In this document: piece after piece, positions 24,962 to 33,313 of the stretch | Layout of the letters: each line of letters opens with the position of its first letter | How positions within the stretch are numbered: position 1 is the first letter of the stretch | NCBI GenBank assembly: GCA_029935455.1 | Contig: JAOZKI010000013.1 | Location: forward strand, 1-44,259 | Length of the DNA: 44,259 nucleotides | Reading direction: 5' to 3' | Source: Lysobacterales bacterium | GTDB taxonomy: Bacteria > Pseudomonadota > Gammaproteobacteria > Xanthomonadales > SZUA-36 | Translations under genes and position numbers: made by a program | Notes under the pieces: generated by a model | The model's input: only the letters and a program-made list of their open reading frames with translations | Database searches by the model: none | What the model was told of the DNA's origin: nothing

Positions 24962-25432
24962 TCAATTGAAATGCCAGCGCTGGGCCTGACGATGGGCCGG
25001 CTGATAGAGCGGATGGGCCGGCTCCCCGCTGCGGTTTAGCTTCAGCACGTGCAGGGGCCCCAGCGTGGAGCGGACCCGGGCAGACCGCTCAAGAAAGGCG
25101 CCATCATTGCCCCAGGCAGCGATCACCCGCCCGGCCTGAGCGCTGAGACGCTGCAGCCACTCATCATTGTCCGGCCCGACCGGATCGGCGGCGGCCTTCA
25201 TCACCTTTGGCTCCGTCGCTCGATAGGCAAACAAATTGCCGTTAGCGACGCCGCCATAACCCCAGCGACGGGCGAAATCCATGGTTCGGCGAAGGGTAGG
25301 GTCGTCCAGCTGCTCGTCAGCCGTGGAAGGGTTCAGTCCAATGAAGCACACCACGGGCAGGGACTCATCCCAGCACCGATAGAGCGCATAGCGGTAGCGG
25401 CGACAGGGTGAAAATTCGGCATGTTTGTGCAT
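24962..25432 (-). CDS. DUF1643 protein
   Basis: A 156-residue cytoplasmic protein matching DUF1643: N-terminal YRYALYRCW, then VCFIGLNPSTADEQLDDPTLRR (about 28-50), GGVANGNLFAYRAT, and AWGNDGAF near 107. The family is short, widespread in bacteria and phages, and of unknown function; the conserved N-P-S-x-A-D and D-P-T positions suggest an enzyme active site. The length is normal. It ends 97 bp upstream of the DUF305 gene's start and has its own divergent neighbour at 25564. Confidence 0.88.
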   Translation of the reverse strand: MHKHAEFSPCRRYRYALYRCWDESLPVVCFIGLNPSTADEQLDDPTLRRTMDFARRWGYGGVANGNLFAYRATEPKVMKAAADPVGPDNDEWLQRLSAQAGRVIAAWGNDGAFLERSARVRSTLGPLHVLKLNRSGEPAHPLYQPAHRQAQRWHFN

Positions 25433-25563
25433 GGAAGTAGGTGCTGCGATGGCGGATTACTCTGCGCTGGAGTGTAAACCAGGCCCCGCGCGGGCCAAAG
25501 ACGACTTGTGGCCCGTGACCTATGACCCGTGCAAGATCGCTACAGATCGGTAAACTGCCGCCT

Positions 25564-26100
25564 ATGGCCTTTACCAACCAAACGCTGAACCCCGATGATC
25601 TACCGCGCATGCAAGCGGTGGACTGGATTCCCATGCCGCCCGCGCATCGGCGCGAGATTCGCATTGAGGTGTCCATTCTTCTGGCGCTGTTGCTGCTGGC
25701 AGGCGCCGGCGCAGCGACGATCTGCTGGCTGGCGCCCGCTCCCACCGGGTTGCGAATTGTCCTGGCGGTCATTTTTACCCTGCTACTGCTGCTATGGGCC
25801 AGCCTCACCTGGCTGGCGCTACAGCGTGTGCGGCGCAAGGGCTATGCGCTGCGCGAGCATGATCTTGCCTTTCGTAGCGGCGTGATTTTTCGTAAACAGG
25901 TGGTCTTGCCTTTTAATCGCATTCAGCATGTGGAAGTAAGTTCCGGGCCTATCCAACGTCGTTTCGGCCTCGCTACACTCAAATGTTTCACGGCTGGCGG
26001 CACCGACGTAGACCTCAGCATAGGCAGCCTGCTGCAGCAGGATGCCAAGCGCCTGCGTGAGCTGGTGCTCAGCCGCTGCGCCCACCTGCAGGACCGCTAA
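25564..26100 (+). CDS. bacterial PH-domain membrane protein (YdbS-like)
   Basis: A 178-residue protein with two adjacent membrane helices (about 38-60 and 65-90), followed by a bacterial PH domain (bPH2, about 95-165). Its core reads LAFRSGVIFRKQVVLPFNRIQHVEVSSGPIQRRFGLATLKCFTAGG. YdbS-type proteins act together with YdbT-type proteins; the pair is reported in contexts of membrane stress and bacteriocin resistance, but the mechanism is not settled. The ATG at 25564 is preferred over an upstream in-frame start, although its ribosome binding site is poor. It ends 9 bp before the next gene, its natural partner. Confidence 0.88.
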   Translation: MAFTNQTLNPDDLPRMQAVDWIPMPPAHRREIRIEVSILLALLLLAGAGAATICWLAPAPTGLRIVLAVIFTLLLLLWASLTWLALQRVRRKGYALREHDLAFRSGVIFRKQVVLPFNRIQHVEVSSGPIQRRFGLATLKCFTAGGTDVDLSIGSLLQQDAKRLRELVLSRCAHLQDR

Positions 26101-26109
26101 GCCCGGCGC

Positions 26110-27699
26110 ATGAGCAACCCCATGACTTCGCCAGCACCATCCGTGCAAACGGGAAGCACCCTGCAGTGGCACCGGATATCACCGATATCGATTCTGTTTT
26201 ACATCTTTTATGTGGTGCGGCATGTGGGGCTGCAAGCACTGCCCGGACTGGTTGTCGGCGCGGCCGCATTGGGCAAGTCATTTAAAGACCAGGGCTGGAT
26301 CCTCAGCGGTATCGTCATCGCCTTGTTACTCCTGACTTTATTTGGCCTGCTCTACTACCTGCGGTTCCGCTATGCCGTCGCAGAGGACCGCATGCTGGTG
26401 CAGCGCGGCGTGCTCCATCGTGAGGCGCTGGATATCAGCTTCGAACGAATCCAGAACATCAGCATCCGTGAACCGTTTTACATGCGGCCTTTCGGGCTTG
26501 CCGTACTCGCCGTCGATACCGCAGGCAGCAGTGGCAAGGAAGTCAGCCTCGGGGGTGTTCGCAAGGACGTGGCCGAGCACATTCGACACACCATCGCGAC
26601 GCAACTAGACCGAGCCAGCGGCGGCGTGGAAGATCTGCCTGTCCATGCAGATGCCACGCAGCAGGACGGCGAACTCATCGTCGCGCTGGAGCGCAGGGAC
26701 GTGCTGCTTTACGGTTTGACCGCCAATTTCCTGCTGTGGGTGGCTTTGGGCGTCGGCTTCTTCTTTGGCGCCGGAGACAGTAGCGAGCGCATGATCTCCG
26801 ACGCCTTTAATTGGCTGCAGCTGGATCAGCGCGTGGACCAGTTACAGGCTCGCGGCGGTATGGTTTTGCTGGCCCTGGTCGGCTCCAGTCTGTTTTTATT
26901 GGCGTTGTTGATCATGCCACTGCTGTCAATGATCGGCGCACTGTTCCGCTATGACGGCTATCGACTGGTACGCAGCGAAGATCGCTATCGCTGCTCCCGG
27001 GGTCTGCTGAGCAAACACGACGAGTCACTTAGCCAGCACAAGATTCAGGCCGTGGTGTGGAAGCAGAACATCATCGCGCGATTGTTGGGCCGCATTAATC
27101 TCCATCTCCGCCAGGCGAGTGCCGGAATTAGCGCTGAAGCCAGCCAGAATTCCGGCATACCCGGTGCCAAGCAGGCCCTGATTGTACCCGCCCAGACACC
27201 CGCTGAAGCGGCGCGCCTGAGTGCGGAATTTCTCGGCGGAGCGCAGCCGGAGCAGGCACATTACACCGGCATTTCCCGCTTGCGTTTTACGTTGTTCAAT
27301 AGCGCCTGGATTGCGATGCTGGCGCCCGTCACCATGGGCTTCAGTATCGCAGCCGTTAAGGTGCATTCGGCTTTTTTACTGGTTCCGCTGATCTTGGCGC
27401 TCAGCATGCTGGCGGTTTTCTACCGCATGTCCGGACAGTATGGCCTGGCCGCTGACGGGGCTTTTGGCTATCACCGTTCTGGCTTCATTGGACGAACCAT
27501 TACCGTATTTCCACTGTTTAAAGTACAGCGGATCGATATCACGCAAACCCCCTGGCAGGCCCGCCGGAACCTGGCCAAGCTGACCATCCACCTGGCCTCA
27601 CACAGCCTCAGCCTCTCTTATCTCCCCGCCGCTGAGGCCAAGCGCTTTCGCGATCTGGCCATCTACCATGCGGAGAGCAGTCGCCAGCGCTGGTTTTGA
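26110..27699 (+). CDS. bacterial PH-domain membrane protein (YdbT-like)
   Basis: A 529-residue membrane protein with three bPH2 domains, each beside paired membrane helices. The pattern V-x-RG-x-L-x-x-x-x-x-x-IP/ISFERIQNI appears near 105, 300 (RCSRGLLSKHDESLSQHKIQAV) and 450 (YHRSGFIGRTITVFPLFKVQRIDI). Helices lie at about 20-65, 185-210, 245-275 and 390-425. This is the YdbT architecture and length. It forms an operon with the YdbS-like gene 9 bp upstream. No other gene follows closely; the next starts 84 bp on with its own ribosome binding site. Confidence 0.88.
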   Translation: MSNPMTSPAPSVQTGSTLQWHRISPISILFYIFYVVRHVGLQALPGLVVGAAALGKSFKDQGWILSGIVIALLLLTLFGLLYYLRFRYAVAEDRMLVQRGVLHREALDISFERIQNISIREPFYMRPFGLAVLAVDTAGSSGKEVSLGGVRKDVAEHIRHTIATQLDRASGGVEDLPVHADATQQDGELIVALERRDVLLYGLTANFLLWVALGVGFFFGAGDSSERMISDAFNWLQLDQRVDQLQARGGMVLLALVGSSLFLLALLIMPLLSMIGALFRYDGYRLVRSEDRYRCSRGLLSKHDESLSQHKIQAVVWKQNIIARLLGRINLHLRQASAGISAEASQNSGIPGAKQALIVPAQTPAEAARLSAEFLGGAQPEQAHYTGISRLRFTLFNSAWIAMLAPVTMGFSIAAVKVHSAFLLVPLILALSMLAVFYRMSGQYGLAADGAFGYHRSGFIGRTITVFPLFKVQRIDITQTPWQARRNLAKLTIHLASHSLSLSYLPAAEAKRFRDLAIYHAESSRQRWF

Positions 27700-27783
27700 G
27701 CCGCGTGTAAAAACCCCAGACCTAACCCCATCCGGGCACGGTCACCGTTATGCAGGGTAATCCATGATGAAAAGGAACCCCGT

Positions 27784-29289
27784 ATGACCTCACTCTCACG
27801 CACTGTACTGGCCCTCGCTGTCGCCGTCGGCAGCGCACTGCCAGCCACAGCCACTGCCACCAGCGACCACACGGTCACCATTTATTCATCCATGCACCCG
27901 GGAGCGGTTGATCCGGGCCTCTACCGACCACAGGGCGGACGTCAGTCCGGCGCTCAACTGCCAGGTTATGCGGTGGTGCGCCAGGATCACCGCTATCGCT
28001 TTCAGCGGGGACGACAGGCGCTACAGGTGCAGGATGTGGCCGCACTCATTGACCCCACAACGGTCACCTTCAGCTCCCTGGATGAGCCGGGCACGCGCGT
28101 CGTGGAGCAGAGTTTTCAGTTCGACCTGGTGTCCCAGGACAAGCTGCTGCAAAAGTATATTGGCCAGCCCATCACGGTAGAGCAGGCCCTGGGCGATGCC
28201 GTCACGCTGCTGGATGGCATCCTGCTCAGCGCCAGCGACGGTCTGACGCTCCAGCTGGAGGATGGCTCGGTCCGCGCCCTGCGCAGCTACAGCAACATTC
28301 GCTTCCCGGATCTGCCGGGCGGATTACTGACGCGCCCGACCCTGCTGTGGCAACTCGATAGCCCAAGTGCCGGCGAGCAACAGACGCGCTTGAGCTATGA
28401 GACCGGCGGCATGACCTGGTGGGCTGATTACAATCTGCTGCTGGATGAATCGGACCACTGCCGGGTGGATCTTGGCGCCTGGGTATCGATCATCAACCAG
28501 TCCGGCGCCAGCTATGCAAACACTCGCCTCAAGCTCGTGGCCGGCGAGCCCAACCGCGCCCAAGCTGCGCGGCCCTCTCAGCGATATATGGCCCAGGCCA
28601 TGGAGATGGATGCGACCCGGCCCAAATTCCTGCATAAGCCCTTCTTTGAGTACCATTTATACACCTTGCCACGGCGCACGGACCTGCCGCAGCATGCCAC
28701 CAAACAGTTGGAACTGTTCCCTGCCGTGCGCTCCGTAAGCTGCGAGAAGGACTATGTTTTTGCTGCCCATCAGGGCTGGAACATTAGCCAGGAACCGCAA
28801 CTGGATCAAAGCTACGGCGCCGGTACGGGCAGCGGTGTGCAGGTGTTTTTGCGCTTTCATAATGCCGACGACCAGGGCCTTGGCGTGCCCCTTCCGGCAG
28901 GACGCGTGCGCGTCAATCAGCTGGATCCGGCCGATGGCGCGCTGGAATTTATTGGTGAAGATGTGATCCAGCATACGCCCCGCAATGAGACCGTGCGCTT
29001 GAAGCTGGGCAAAGCCTTCGACCTGGTCGGCGAACGCAAGCAAACCGACTTTCGCATCGATACACGCAGCCGGCAGTTGTGGGAGACCTTCGAACTGACG
29101 CTACGCAATCAGAAAACGGAAGCGATCGAGATCACGGTGCTGGAAACACTTCACCGCATGACCAACGCAGAACTGGAAAGCAGCAGCCACACGGTCACCC
29201 GGCAGAGCAGCAACCGGTTGCGCTTCAGCGTACCGGTAGCGGCAGAGGGCGAGTCCGTCCTGCGCTACACGGTTCACTACCGCTGGTAG
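27784..29289 (+). CDS. exported DUF4139 protein
   Basis: A 501-residue exported protein: signal peptide about 1-26 (ATA), then a soluble beta-rich chain. The central block (TRLSYETGGMTWWADYNLLLDE, VDLGAWVSIINQSGASYANTRLKLVAGEPNRA) is the DUF4139 signature at about 200-260. The C-terminal part (TDFRIDTRSRQLWETFELTLRNQKTEAIEITVLE) is the usual DUF4139 end. The family is common in Proteobacteria and of unknown function; it is thought to be periplasmic. AAAAGGAA is placed 8 nt before the ATG. It ends 13 bp from the convergent DUF885 gene. Confidence 0.85.
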   Translation: MTSLSRTVLALAVAVGSALPATATATSDHTVTIYSSMHPGAVDPGLYRPQGGRQSGAQLPGYAVVRQDHRYRFQRGRQALQVQDVAALIDPTTVTFSSLDEPGTRVVEQSFQFDLVSQDKLLQKYIGQPITVEQALGDAVTLLDGILLSASDGLTLQLEDGSVRALRSYSNIRFPDLPGGLLTRPTLLWQLDSPSAGEQQTRLSYETGGMTWWADYNLLLDESDHCRVDLGAWVSIINQSGASYANTRLKLVAGEPNRAQAARPSQRYMAQAMEMDATRPKFLHKPFFEYHLYTLPRRTDLPQHATKQLELFPAVRSVSCEKDYVFAAHQGWNISQEPQLDQSYGAGTGSGVQVFLRFHNADDQGLGVPLPAGRVRVNQLDPADGALEFIGEDVIQHTPRNETVRLKLGKAFDLVGERKQTDFRIDTRSRQLWETFELTLRNQKTEAIEITVLETLHRMTNAELESSSHTVTRQSSNRLRFSVPVAAEGESVLRYTVHYRW

Positions 29290-29299
29290 GGGAGTACCA

Positions 29300-29329
29300 G
29301 CGTCAGCCGGCCTCGCCGCCGGCTGACGC
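29300..29329. terminator. perfect 12-bp hairpin at a convergent gene junction
   Basis: GCGTCAGCCGGC (29300-29311) pairs perfectly with 29318-29329 around a 6-nt loop. It overlaps the last codons and the stop of the DUF885 gene and lies 10 bp past the DUF4139 stop. There is no U-tract in either direction, so it may be a transcript-end stem or a pause structure. Confidence 0.5.
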
Positions 29330-31159
29330 GATGTACTGATCGACCACCTGCTCCAGAATCGCCATGGGCATGGCGCCATTTTTCAGCACCACATCGTGGA
29401 AGGTGCGGATATCGAAGTCTTCGCCCAGAGCGTCGCGCGCCCGGTCACGAAGGTCCTGAATGGTGATCATGCCGATCTTGTAGCTCAGGGCCTGACCCGG
29501 CAGCACAAAATAACGCTCAATCTGACGCTCAATATCCGCCGGCGCCATGGGCGTGTTGGCGGTCATATACGCGATGCACTGCTCGCGGCTCCAGCCCATG
29601 GCATGCATACCCGTGTCCACCACCAGGCGTACCGCGCGCTTCATCTCTTCGGACAGGCGTCCAAAATCACGCAGGGGCAAGCCTTCATACAAGCCCATCT
29701 CCCAGGCCAGAAGCTCCGAGTACAGGGCCCAGCCCTCCGCATAAGCGCTGTAGCCACCATACTTACGGAACTCCGGAATGCCTTCGAGCTCCTGCTGGAT
29801 CGCCAGTTGAAAGTGATGCCCCGGCGCACCTTCGTGATAGGCCAGGGAGTTCATGATGTGCTTTTGTACCGCGTTCATGTCCTGCTGATTGATGTAGTAG
29901 ACCCCCGGACGTGAACCATCCGGAGCAGGGCGGTCGTAAAACGCCGTGGAGGACCCGCGCTCTCGCCAGGGCTCGACGCGCCGCACCTCCAGCGAGGCCT
30001 TGGGCAGCACATTGAAGTAGGCATCGGTGTAGCTGTACAGCTCCTCAATCAGAGCCGTGGCATCGCGAATGTAGGCGGCACGGCCCGCATCATCATTGGC
30101 ATAGTAGTTATCAGGGTTGTTGCGCACGAACTCAAAGAACTCGCTTAACTCCCCGTCAAAGCCCACTTCCACCATGATGGCTTCCATGGCCGCGCGGATG
30201 CGGGCCACTTCCGCCAGCCCCAACTGATGAATTTCAGCCGGCGAGCGCGTGACCGTGGTCCAGTTCTCCACGCGGTTCTGGTAGTAGACCTCACCATCGG
30301 GCAAATCCCAGACCCCGTTGTTGTCATCCGCCAGGGCCTGCAGCCGCTCCAGCTCAGCCGTCAGTGCGCCGTAGCCCCGGCGGAACGGACCGGACAGGGC
30401 GTTGGCTGCATCATTGACCAATATGGCTTGCTCCTCTACATCCAGCTCCAAGGCCGCCAGCTTGGCGCGAAAATCCGCCAGCAGCACACCGTCCTCTGCG
30501 ACTTCTTCAAAGGGCGCGCCTTGCAACATATTGCGAGCCGCCGGCAGCGCACGCGCGTAGACCATCATGGGTGGCACCACACCCGCGGCCTCGCTCAGGC
30601 GCAGCCGCTCCACATACTGGGCCATGACGGTCTCCACGCCGGCCAGGCGCTCGATATACGCCTCGGCATCAGCGCGGGTCGCGACCTTGTGTTGATTCTG
30701 CAAAAAGGTCGGAACCGTGGAGGCAATATTGCGCATCTGTGACACCGCATACTGGTGGTGACGCCAGGGGTAGTTACGCAGATCCTGTTCACGGTTGTAC
30801 TCAAAGATGCGATAGCTGAGCTGTGACTGCTCCCCAAGGGCCGAGAAGTCGAAAGAGGCGCGCAGGCGCGCCAGATCCGCCTCAGCCTGATCCCGGCGCT
30901 GCGTGCGAAACGCGTCCGAGTAGTCGTCCCACTTGCCGTAATCCTCGGTCTTGCGACCCAGTTGCGCCTGGAACACGGGGCTCTGCGCAACATTGCGCTC
31001 AAACACTTCGGTAAAAAAGGCCGCCAAACGCTCATCTTCGGAAACCACCGGCGGCGGCGTCACCGCAGGCCCCACATTGCCGGCAGGGGGAGCTTCACCG
31101 CCACAGGCAGCGAGCAGCAATAAGACCAGAAAAGAAACAGGAAAGCGGGTGCGATTCAT
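29303..31159 (-). CDS. DUF885 lipoprotein, putative metallopeptidase-like enzyme
   Basis: A 618-residue lipoprotein. The signal MNRTRFPVSFLVLLLLAAC ends in the lipobox LAAC with Cys at 19, followed by Gly-Gly. The mature chain is long and helical. The DUF885 hallmark HEGAPGHHFQLAIQQE is present at about 435-450 and recalls the HExxH zincins, with extra histidines; NQQDMNAVQKHIMNSLAYHE precedes it. The family is widespread in Gammaproteobacteria, and members behave like metallopeptidases or amidases. The start is placed at 31159 because this gives the lipoprotein signal; the open frame continues 52 codons upstream without features. It is followed by the hairpin described above. Confidence 0.87.
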   Translation of the reverse strand: MNRTRFPVSFLVLLLLAACGGEAPPAGNVGPAVTPPPVVSEDERLAAFFTEVFERNVAQSPVFQAQLGRKTEDYGKWDDYSDAFRTQRRDQAEADLARLRASFDFSALGEQSQLSYRIFEYNREQDLRNYPWRHHQYAVSQMRNIASTVPTFLQNQHKVATRADAEAYIERLAGVETVMAQYVERLRLSEAAGVVPPMMVYARALPAARNMLQGAPFEEVAEDGVLLADFRAKLAALELDVEEQAILVNDAANALSGPFRRGYGALTAELERLQALADDNNGVWDLPDGEVYYQNRVENWTTVTRSPAEIHQLGLAEVARIRAAMEAIMVEVGFDGELSEFFEFVRNNPDNYYANDDAGRAAYIRDATALIEELYSYTDAYFNVLPKASLEVRRVEPWRERGSSTAFYDRPAPDGSRPGVYYINQQDMNAVQKHIMNSLAYHEGAPGHHFQLAIQQELEGIPEFRKYGGYSAYAEGWALYSELLAWEMGLYEGLPLRDFGRLSEEMKRAVRLVVDTGMHAMGWSREQCIAYMTANTPMAPADIERQIERYFVLPGQALSYKIGMITIQDLRDRARDALGEDFDIRTFHDVVLKNGAMPMAILEQVVDQYIASAGGEAG

Positions 31160-31223
31160 GGACGAGCCTCGACAGTCGGTTGGGCGGTGCGCGCAGCGCA
31201 AACCACTCGGGGCGCCCACTGTA

Positions 31224-32384
31224 TCAGCTGAGCAGGCCAACCACCGCAAAGCCGAGATAGGTCCCCACGGCGCTGCCCAGGCTGCCGACCAGAATGCCCG
31301 GCAACAGCAGTTCATCGCGGTTGAGGCTGCGCGCCAGGGGCAACACCGTGGTACTGCCGCCGACGTTGGCCGTAGACGCCACCGCCAGCACGTCCGGGTC
31401 CGCCTTGATCAGCAGGCCACCGCCAAACAGCACCAGCCCGTGGATCAGCACCGCCAGACCGACAAATGCCACCAGCTGCAGGCCAAGCTCACCCAGGGCC
31501 AGCAGGGCACTGAAATCACACAGTGCGCCAATCACCGCCAGAAACAGATAGGCCCCGTAGGTGCCCAGCAACTGGGCGCCGTCCAGACGCCGCACCATGG
31601 GTAGCTGCGCCGCCAGCAGCGCCAGCGTGGTCAGAATCAGTATGGAAGGCACCGCCAGACCTGCCTGCGCCAGCAGCCCTGCCAGATACAACGACAGCGC
31701 ATGGGCACTGAAAGCCAGCGCCAGTAACGCCGCCAGACTCATGAGATCCGGCCGGCTCGCTTCGGTGCCAAGCTGTGCCGATTCGGCATCTGCTGGCGCC
31801 TCGAAAACCTGCACCGGAGTGCGCGCGGGCAACCAGGCGCGGAGCAGGGCAGGCAGCACCAGCAAGGCGCCCATCCAGATGGCGGTTACCGTGTTGTCGA
31901 CCGCGTTTGCACCGGCGAACAGCGCACCGGATGAAACGACATCATAGTGCAGGGCCAGGGCGTTAAAGTTGGCGCTGCCACCCACATAGGTAGCCACAAA
32001 CATGCCGGTAAACGGGGCCGCTAAGTCGCCGAGCCAGCTGCTGGCACCGGTCAACCAGGCGGCGCCCATAACGCCACTTACGGTCCCGAGCGCACCAAGC
32101 CCAAAAGCCAGAATCATGGGCAAACCGGCCTTCTTCAGGGCACCGAGATGCGCATCCAGCAACAGCAGAAAAATGGACACGGGCGCGCCGACGGATAGCA
32201 GCTGGCCATAGACCGGTGGTGGCGTCGCCGAATAGGTGGGTATGACGCCGAGATTGGCCAGCAGCGCCACCAGCAGGATCACCAGCAGGGCGCCGCCAAT
32301 CTTGCGCAACACCGGCTTGCCTGCCAGCCACTGGGCCAGCGCAATGGCCGCCAGGATCACGGCAAGTATGGACAGCGTGCTCAT
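31224..32384 (-). CDS. DUF819 integral membrane protein
   Basis: A 386-residue inner-membrane protein with about ten to eleven segments, matching DUF819 (YjcL type). It has an N-terminal PTYSATPPPVYGQLLSVGAPVSIFLLLLDA, the conserved GMFVATYVGGSANFNALALHYD (about 130-150), and a C-terminal STANVGGSTTVLPLARSL repeat of the same GGS pattern. The two GGS motifs suggest an inverted-repeat transporter. The substrate is unknown. It precedes the DUF885 lipoprotein by 64 bp on the same strand and could share its transcript; the SDR gene lies 42 bp upstream. Confidence 0.87.
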   Translation of the reverse strand: MSTLSILAVILAAIALAQWLAGKPVLRKIGGALLVILLVALLANLGVIPTYSATPPPVYGQLLSVGAPVSIFLLLLDAHLGALKKAGLPMILAFGLGALGTVSGVMGAAWLTGASSWLGDLAAPFTGMFVATYVGGSANFNALALHYDVVSSGALFAGANAVDNTVTAIWMGALLVLPALLRAWLPARTPVQVFEAPADAESAQLGTEASRPDLMSLAALLALAFSAHALSLYLAGLLAQAGLAVPSILILTTLALLAAQLPMVRRLDGAQLLGTYGAYLFLAVIGALCDFSALLALGELGLQLVAFVGLAVLIHGLVLFGGGLLIKADPDVLAVASTANVGGSTTVLPLARSLNRDELLLPGILVGSLGSAVGTYLGFAVVGLLS

Positions 32385-32426
32385 GCGCCAGCGTCAGCGT
32401 GGCCGCTCTGGCGCGGCCAGTCTGGC

Positions 32427-33239
32427 CTAACGGGCATGGCGACGTATCAGACGGAAGTATGCACTGGGCAACCAGCGCTTAAGGCGCCAGGCCCAGCGCG
32501 TGTCACGATGAGTGAGAATCAAAAAGCGCTGGCGCTGAACTGCAGCAAATACCTTTGCTGCCACCTGTTCTGCGCTGACCCCAGAACGCCGCATCCATTT
32601 TTTAACCTGCTCCTGCGTGCCGGCCTGGGTGGCGCGCATGGTTTCCGTCAAACGTGTCGGCACAAAGGCCGGGCAAGCGACGGAAACGCCCACACCGTGA
32701 TGATACAGCTCTGCCCGCAGGGCTTCGGAAAGCGCGACCACGCCCGCTTTGGCGACGCCGTAGCTGCTGATTCCCGGGGCACCGGCGAGGCCGGCGAAGG
32801 AGGCAATATTGACCAGATGCCCCGCACCCTGGCGCCGCATCATGGCGCCGAAGCGACGGCAGCCACGCACCACGCTCATAAGATCGATGTCCAGCACCCA
32901 GTCCCAGTCTTCCGGCGGGGTCGAGATCACCGTACCAGCGGTGGCAACGCCAGCGTTGTTGATCAGCACCTGGAGGCCGCCCCAGCGTTCCATGACGGCC
33001 TGCTCCAGCGCGACCCAATCCTCTTCCTCGGTGACATCCATCACCAACGCAAACCCCTCGCCGCCGGCCTGCTCCAGAGCCGCAAGGGTCTGCTGGGCGC
33101 GCTCGCTATCAATATCGGTCACTGCTACCCGCCAGCCCTGCTGGCTGAAATAGTGAGCCATGGCCGCACCGAGGCCGCTACCGGCGCCGGTGATGGCCAC
33201 CGTTTTGCCCCACGCTGGGCTTTGCTGATTCGTGGTCAT
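32427..33239 (-). CDS. short-chain dehydrogenase/reductase
   Basis: A 270-residue classical SDR. Cofactor motif TGAGSGLGAAMA near the N-terminus, DVTEEEDW, NNAGVAT, the catalytic Ser of NIASFAG, and the Tyr/Lys pair in SSYGVAKAG. The C-terminal 40 residues carry a basic cluster (RWAWRLKRWLPSAYFRLIRRHAR), perhaps a membrane-associating amphipathic helix. It is an NAD(P)-dependent cytoplasmic oxidoreductase with unknown substrate. The ATG at 33239 gives the correct N-terminus. It is divergent from the aminotransferase gene with a 74-bp gap, so the two may share regulation. Confidence 0.9.
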   Translation of the reverse strand: MTTNQQSPAWGKTVAITGAGSGLGAAMAHYFSQQGWRVAVTDIDSERAQQTLAALEQAGGEGFALVMDVTEEEDWVALEQAVMERWGGLQVLINNAGVATAGTVISTPPEDWDWVLDIDLMSVVRGCRRFGAMMRRQGAGHLVNIASFAGLAGAPGISSYGVAKAGVVALSEALRAELYHHGVGVSVACPAFVPTRLTETMRATQAGTQEQVKKWMRRSGVSAEQVAAKVFAAVQRQRFLILTHRDTRWAWRLKRWLPSAYFRLIRRHAR

Positions 33240-33313
33240 GGTGCTGCAGTTTACACGGGCAGCCACCGCTCTGGCAGGGTATGCTCAGCCTGGCATTGCA
33301 AAGAGACGGATCC

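Noticed and set aside
31224-32384. DUF819 protein as a sodium symporter of known substrate.
   Set aside because: The GGS repeats suggest transport, but nothing in the sequence or neighbourhood identifies a substrate.
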